Assembly: GCA_029851415.1 (NCBI GenBank)
Contig: CM056744.1
Span: forward strand, 100,411,338-100,475,337
Source of the DNA: Eretmocerus hayati
Lineage: Eukaryota > Arthropoda > Insecta > Hymenoptera > Aphelinidae
DNA length: 64,000 bases
Direction of reading: 5' to 3'
Shown here: piece by piece, positions 60,225 to 64,000 of the stretch
How the letters are laid out: each line of letters begins with the position of its first letter
Numbering within the stretch: the first letter of the stretch is position 1
The notes under the pieces: model-generated
Database searches by the model: none
Told to the model about the DNA's origin: nothing
Seen by the model: the letters and a program-made list of their open reading frames with translations, nothing else
Position numbers and translations under genes: made by a program

Positions 60225-61233
60225 GGCTAAGTTACGTCCTATTTGAGTTACGTGTGCCAAAGTTGGCGTAAATCTACTGAAGATGGTTTTCCGCATTTTT
60301 TCTTACGTTTTTCATCCGCAATCATAGGGAGGCTATGCGTCATATAGCCATCATACAAATGGAACTCTGGCCAGATTGTTACGCTTAGGCTTCCACAGTT
60401 TGCCCTATTTTGCATTTAAATGAGGAAAGTTGACTCCGAAATTCCGAGGAATGAGATCTTGTGATAGATCAACAGTTTAAGAGATCTTGAAAGAATGAAG
60501 AAAAACATGAAGATTCTATGGTACTTCCGAAAGTGACGCGATAGAGCGCAGACTATTTTCTTCGCCTGAGTCGTCATATAAACGACGTTTTCTCGTGTAT
60601 TTTCACCCGTAAGAACCAAATACGAGATCCACTCAGGCCTCAAGGGTCAAGGGTCTTTGTGAATCGCGAGATACCGATGCTAGCATTAAGACTACCCTTC
60701 TCCAAAAAACACCCGAATCCAAGCAAACCCGCTGTTTGCTGTAGAGCACGTCCTAATGGATCTGGATTCTTATTGACCACCATTTCCCACGTATTTCGTC
60801 CTGCTGGAAACAATCTCGGTGTTCCCATCGAGCTTGGATGCGTCAAATTCAAGTATTGAGCAAATGAAGACGGAAGTTTATCATCCTATCTTATGCATGG
60901 AGTGCCTATCCATATACACAGGTTTGACAAATCGGCCATCAGCTTCAGTAATTTAATTTGACGCATCCAAGCTCGATGGGAACTTCGAGATCGTTCTCAG
61001 GAGCACAAAATACGTAGGAAAACATAGTTCCATGAGTGGTCAAGGTCCATGCAAATGCTCCTCAGCAGTACTATACCTATGCGTAACAATCTGGCCAGAG
61101 TTCCATGTGTCGGGTCAAGCATAGCCTCCCTATAATCGCGGATGAAAAACGTAAGAAAAAGGTCGAAAAACCATCTCCCGTAGATTTACAACAACTTTGG
61201 TTCACGTCACTCAAATAGGACGTAACTTAGCTC
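60225..61233. mobile_element. Fold-back element, 1.01 kb, unit 2 copy
   Basis: Counterpart of 38753-39763, with scattered differences. Its left end directly abuts the A run that marks the deletion in unit 2. Confidence 0.7.
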
Positions 61234-61582
61234 ATTTCATTGGTTTTGGAACAAGCTTCAAAGTTAACTGAAGCCCGTATCAAAATGTGGAGATGCACCG
61301 AAGTTCCATGCAAAAGAATAGCAAAAAAGGGTCGAAAAACACATTTTTCGCCATATTTTTTATCTTTGCGGCTCTTGCTCCACATGAAAAACTCACTCTC
61401 GAGCATACAGCGAAAAGATTCCTGTATTTTCTCATCAAGAGACAATGAAATTCCACTAGTGCGAAGCGATTCCCGAGAAAGATGGATTTTCGGCCCACCC
61501 TATTACTGAGCCTACACTCTCAAAATTCCACGCTAAAACTTAGCCCCTGCATAGGCTCGGTATACAACGTATTATTATGTGA

Positions 61583-62504
61583 GGTAAGTGTACCCAACTT
61601 GCCTGTGTACCCAACTTGCCCCCATACGCCGATCTCGGGGATGGGCACTCCTTGGCCTCCCGGCAATTTTTTTCACGTTTGTTATGTTGAAATATGAAGA
61701 AGTAAGTAGTTTGCGTCGACCCCGAATCATTCTTGCGTTCTCCAGAAAATCTAAAGTCATTTTTCTATTTTTCGTGATTGCTTAGCTAAGAAAGCACCGA
61801 GGGAATTGCGTTCAGTAAAATCGGTGTCAAATTCTTTGAGTTCAACCAATTTCGACGTACCTTAGCGCATTCGATTCCTTGTTTCAAGACCTTCGAAACC
61901 CAATTTTCAGAATTGCAAAATTTGAATATGGAGCTGTTTTATGTGCAAAACACGGAGACGATTCATAAACAAGGATGCCAACATCGGAGTGTACCTAACA
62001 TGCCCCCTATGTTTATCTCGAAAGGGCGTGCACAACGAGTTTTTTTACCATTCAGATGGTGTTCATCACGTCAAAATGGGTCAGAAGTAGTGTTTCGAAC
62101 CACCGAAAAGCTCCAAATGCGCGTGCACGGCTATAAACACTTTATCGCCGATTTCCATCATTTATTTCGGAAGAATTGCGACAGTTTGGCTCCAATTAGT
62201 CCAAATTTGACGTAGTTTAGTGCGAGTTGAAGTACGTTGAAAATCGTTGAAGTAAACCAAAGTTATTAAGAAAAAGGCATAATGAAGGCAAGTTGGGTAC
62301 ACACTTTTGTAAACCCTCAAAAATCACCTTTTGGGAGAATTGAAATAGTTTGGCTCAAGTTGATTTGAACTGAATGTACCTTAATTTATTTTGAAGGTCT
62401 TGAGACAAGCTTTAAAATGAGCTAAGGTACGTTGGAAAATATGGATGGGCTAAAGCTATTAAGAAAATGGCTTAATGGGGGCAAGTTGGGTACACTAACC
62501 TTAC
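61583..62504. mobile_element. TIR element with gtgtacccaacttgcc ends, unit 2 copy
   Basis: Counterpart of 40111-41070, somewhat shorter. The right end here (gcaagttgggtacactaacc) matches the left end better than in unit 1. Confidence 0.65.
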
Positions 62505-63901
62505 GTTACGTACGTAAGGTTACGTACGTAATTAATAACGTTACGTACGTAATTTTCATGCAGGATGACTTGACGAATCACTTTACAAACTGACAGACGT
62601 GAGTAAGCAAAAATTGCAGAGATAATTGGAAAAAAACCAGCTCATCTGTGTTGCATCTCGGCTGTCTGCTAATCCACCCGATCAACCAACAAATATTCGG
62701 CACAATAGGCATCAGGGCCGAGAGGGCTGCGACGCGAAGCAGCCGACACTTTTGAACTCTAATCACCCCAGCGCCTGCCTTTGCGATTCTCTGTAACGTC
62801 CTGGAAGGAGTGGAAAGTGTCCAGATTGTGTTTCACGCTCGGTTTCACGTGAGCGAGTGACAAATATTACAAAGCGGCAGTGAGAGGAAGGCGCCGTAAG
62901 CAGATATTGACAGATCTGGTGCTTTTGTTTAAGCGTCTCATGGAGCTGGAGTCTCCGCTAAACCATCGTAATTATATTTGTTAGAATTCAAAAAATGAGC
63001 AAGGAAACATCGAAATACTCCATAGTGGAGCTGCGCTAGATGATCCTGGGTCTGGTGATCCTAGATTAGTATTTCTGCTTTGCTCCACGTCGTTTCTTGT
63101 GAAGTTCAGGGCTCATTTTTATTATCTAATAGGTATCGACTATATTTTTGAAGAAGATCGATGTTGAGTGCTGTATCATTCGAGGAACTGTTTTTATTGA
63201 TCGCTTTTATTGCACTCCACCGAGGCCATAGTTCTTACACTAGTAACTTCTAGTGAACATTTTAGATCCGGTTCTCCGTAGGTATGGTCTCATCTACCAC
63301 GTGACCGGGTGTGAGCTCGCTCGGATTTATTAAACTGTTGCAGGCTCCGACATGTTTTCTCAATCTTCCCGCACCTCACCCCGGATCCCCAAAATGTCTA
63401 CTACCGTCTGCTATCGTCTATGCACCATCAGTCTTCTGCTGCCACTGCCATTTAGAGTATAGTATTTACTTTTTTTTGTTCCGACGCGGACGCGTGTTTC
63501 TCGAGCACTTGAGTAAGAACCTAATTCCTTCATCGGCACTGGACATCGTAATCCAGTGCCGATCGATCATTTCAAGTACCTTGTGTTGACTATGTGCTGA
63601 GCCCAGTGTTTGAAAGAGCGCGTACTCATGTTCTGAGTAATCTTTTGCATGTGTGTACGGTGAAGGATAAACCAGTATCAGCAATCGAAGACAAACATTG
63701 TCTTCATTCACGCTGTCTGGTGCATCCGAAGATGAGAGTGACTCTTGCGTGATATAATAGTGGTGCCATATTTTGATACAGAAACCCAATTTCACATTGT
63801 ATTTACTATTCGCCGCCACGCCTATCACGCGTATCTTCGCTATTGTTCAACATACATACGTCGTACAATTTTCTTCCGCGTGATTTCCATCGATATGTCA
63901 C
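62505..63901. other. Non-coding stretch, nothing recognised
   Basis: Counterpart of 41071-42435. At 62505-62555 the palindrome ttacgtacgtaa is repeated three times, where unit 1 has one. Confidence 0.4.
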
Positions 63902-63976
63902 GGGCAATGTCCGATTTTGGGCATTGTCGACAATGACCAATATGGCTTTGGAGAACCGGGCATTGTCGACAATGGC
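63902..63976. repeat. Nested palindromes cattgtcgacaatg, unit 2
   Basis: Counterpart of 42436-42510; palindromes at 63922-63935 and 63961-63974. Confidence 0.6.
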
Positions 63977-64000
63977 CAGGGGGTTTCGGGCACCATAAAA

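Larger units (their letters stand above)
45720..64000 (+). repeat. Duplication unit 2, cut by the window end
   Basis: Direct copy of unit 1 beginning at 45720. Offsets are 24744 bp up to about 48987, then 26438 after a 1.69-kb insertion, and about 24690 after the 28644 fold-back present only in unit 1. A ~4-kb piece equivalent to about 34756-38744 is absent. These indels let each event be dated relative to the duplication. Confidence 0.9.

Overview
The window reads as nuclear DNA of an arthropod, most likely an insect. It is A+T-rich and gene-poor, the genes have spliceosomal introns, and it is crowded with Penelope-like, RTE-like and jockey-like retroelement remains, a SINE, MITEs and very long fold-back (palindromic) elements. 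I cannot name the species. There is no sign of bacterial organisation, CRISPR or a prophage.

Left part (1-20975): a run of small mobile elements, then one apparently intronless gene for a secreted, heavily glycosylated protein of 403 residues (3627-4838). Next comes gene A (minus strand, 12779 to 8319), a four-exon gene for a small secreted protein that I rebuilt from splice sites. To its right are a 5'-truncated RTE retrotransposon (13540-15390), an unassigned ORF, and about 5 kb of repeats with little else.

Right part (20976-64000): a head-to-tail duplication. Unit 1 starts at 20976 and unit 2 at 45720, an offset of 24744 bp; unit 2 runs off the window end at the equivalent of about 42537. 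Each unit carries a ~355-bp tandem repeat, two candidate exons of an unknown gene, a four-exon paralogue of gene A (gene B 31350 to 24821, gene B' 56039 to 51259) and, antisense inside its second intron, a broken SWIM zinc finger/YqaJ nuclease gene. The units differ by several large events: a 1.77-kb fold-back present only in unit 1, a 1.66-kb TIR element with a minisatellite present only in unit 2, a Penelope-like insertion with a hammerhead ribozyme motif present only in unit 2, and a ~4-kb segment (jockey remainder, fold-back, Penelope endonuclease) missing from unit 2.

The most interesting content is the gene A/B/B' family. All three genes have a 64-nt signal-peptide exon, then exons joined only by phase-1 introns, with a shared RG-x4-WR-x2-CP-x-V-x-P motif in exon 3 and a second Cys module in exon 4. 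Between B and B' the mature-protein exons differ more than most of the introns I compared, while the signal-peptide exon is identical. That pattern fits fast-evolving secreted effector, venom or saliva-type proteins. I do not recognise the family. A terminal exon at 44461-44681 may be a further member. The duplication itself could be a real segmental duplication or two haplotypes joined by the assembler; read depth would decide.
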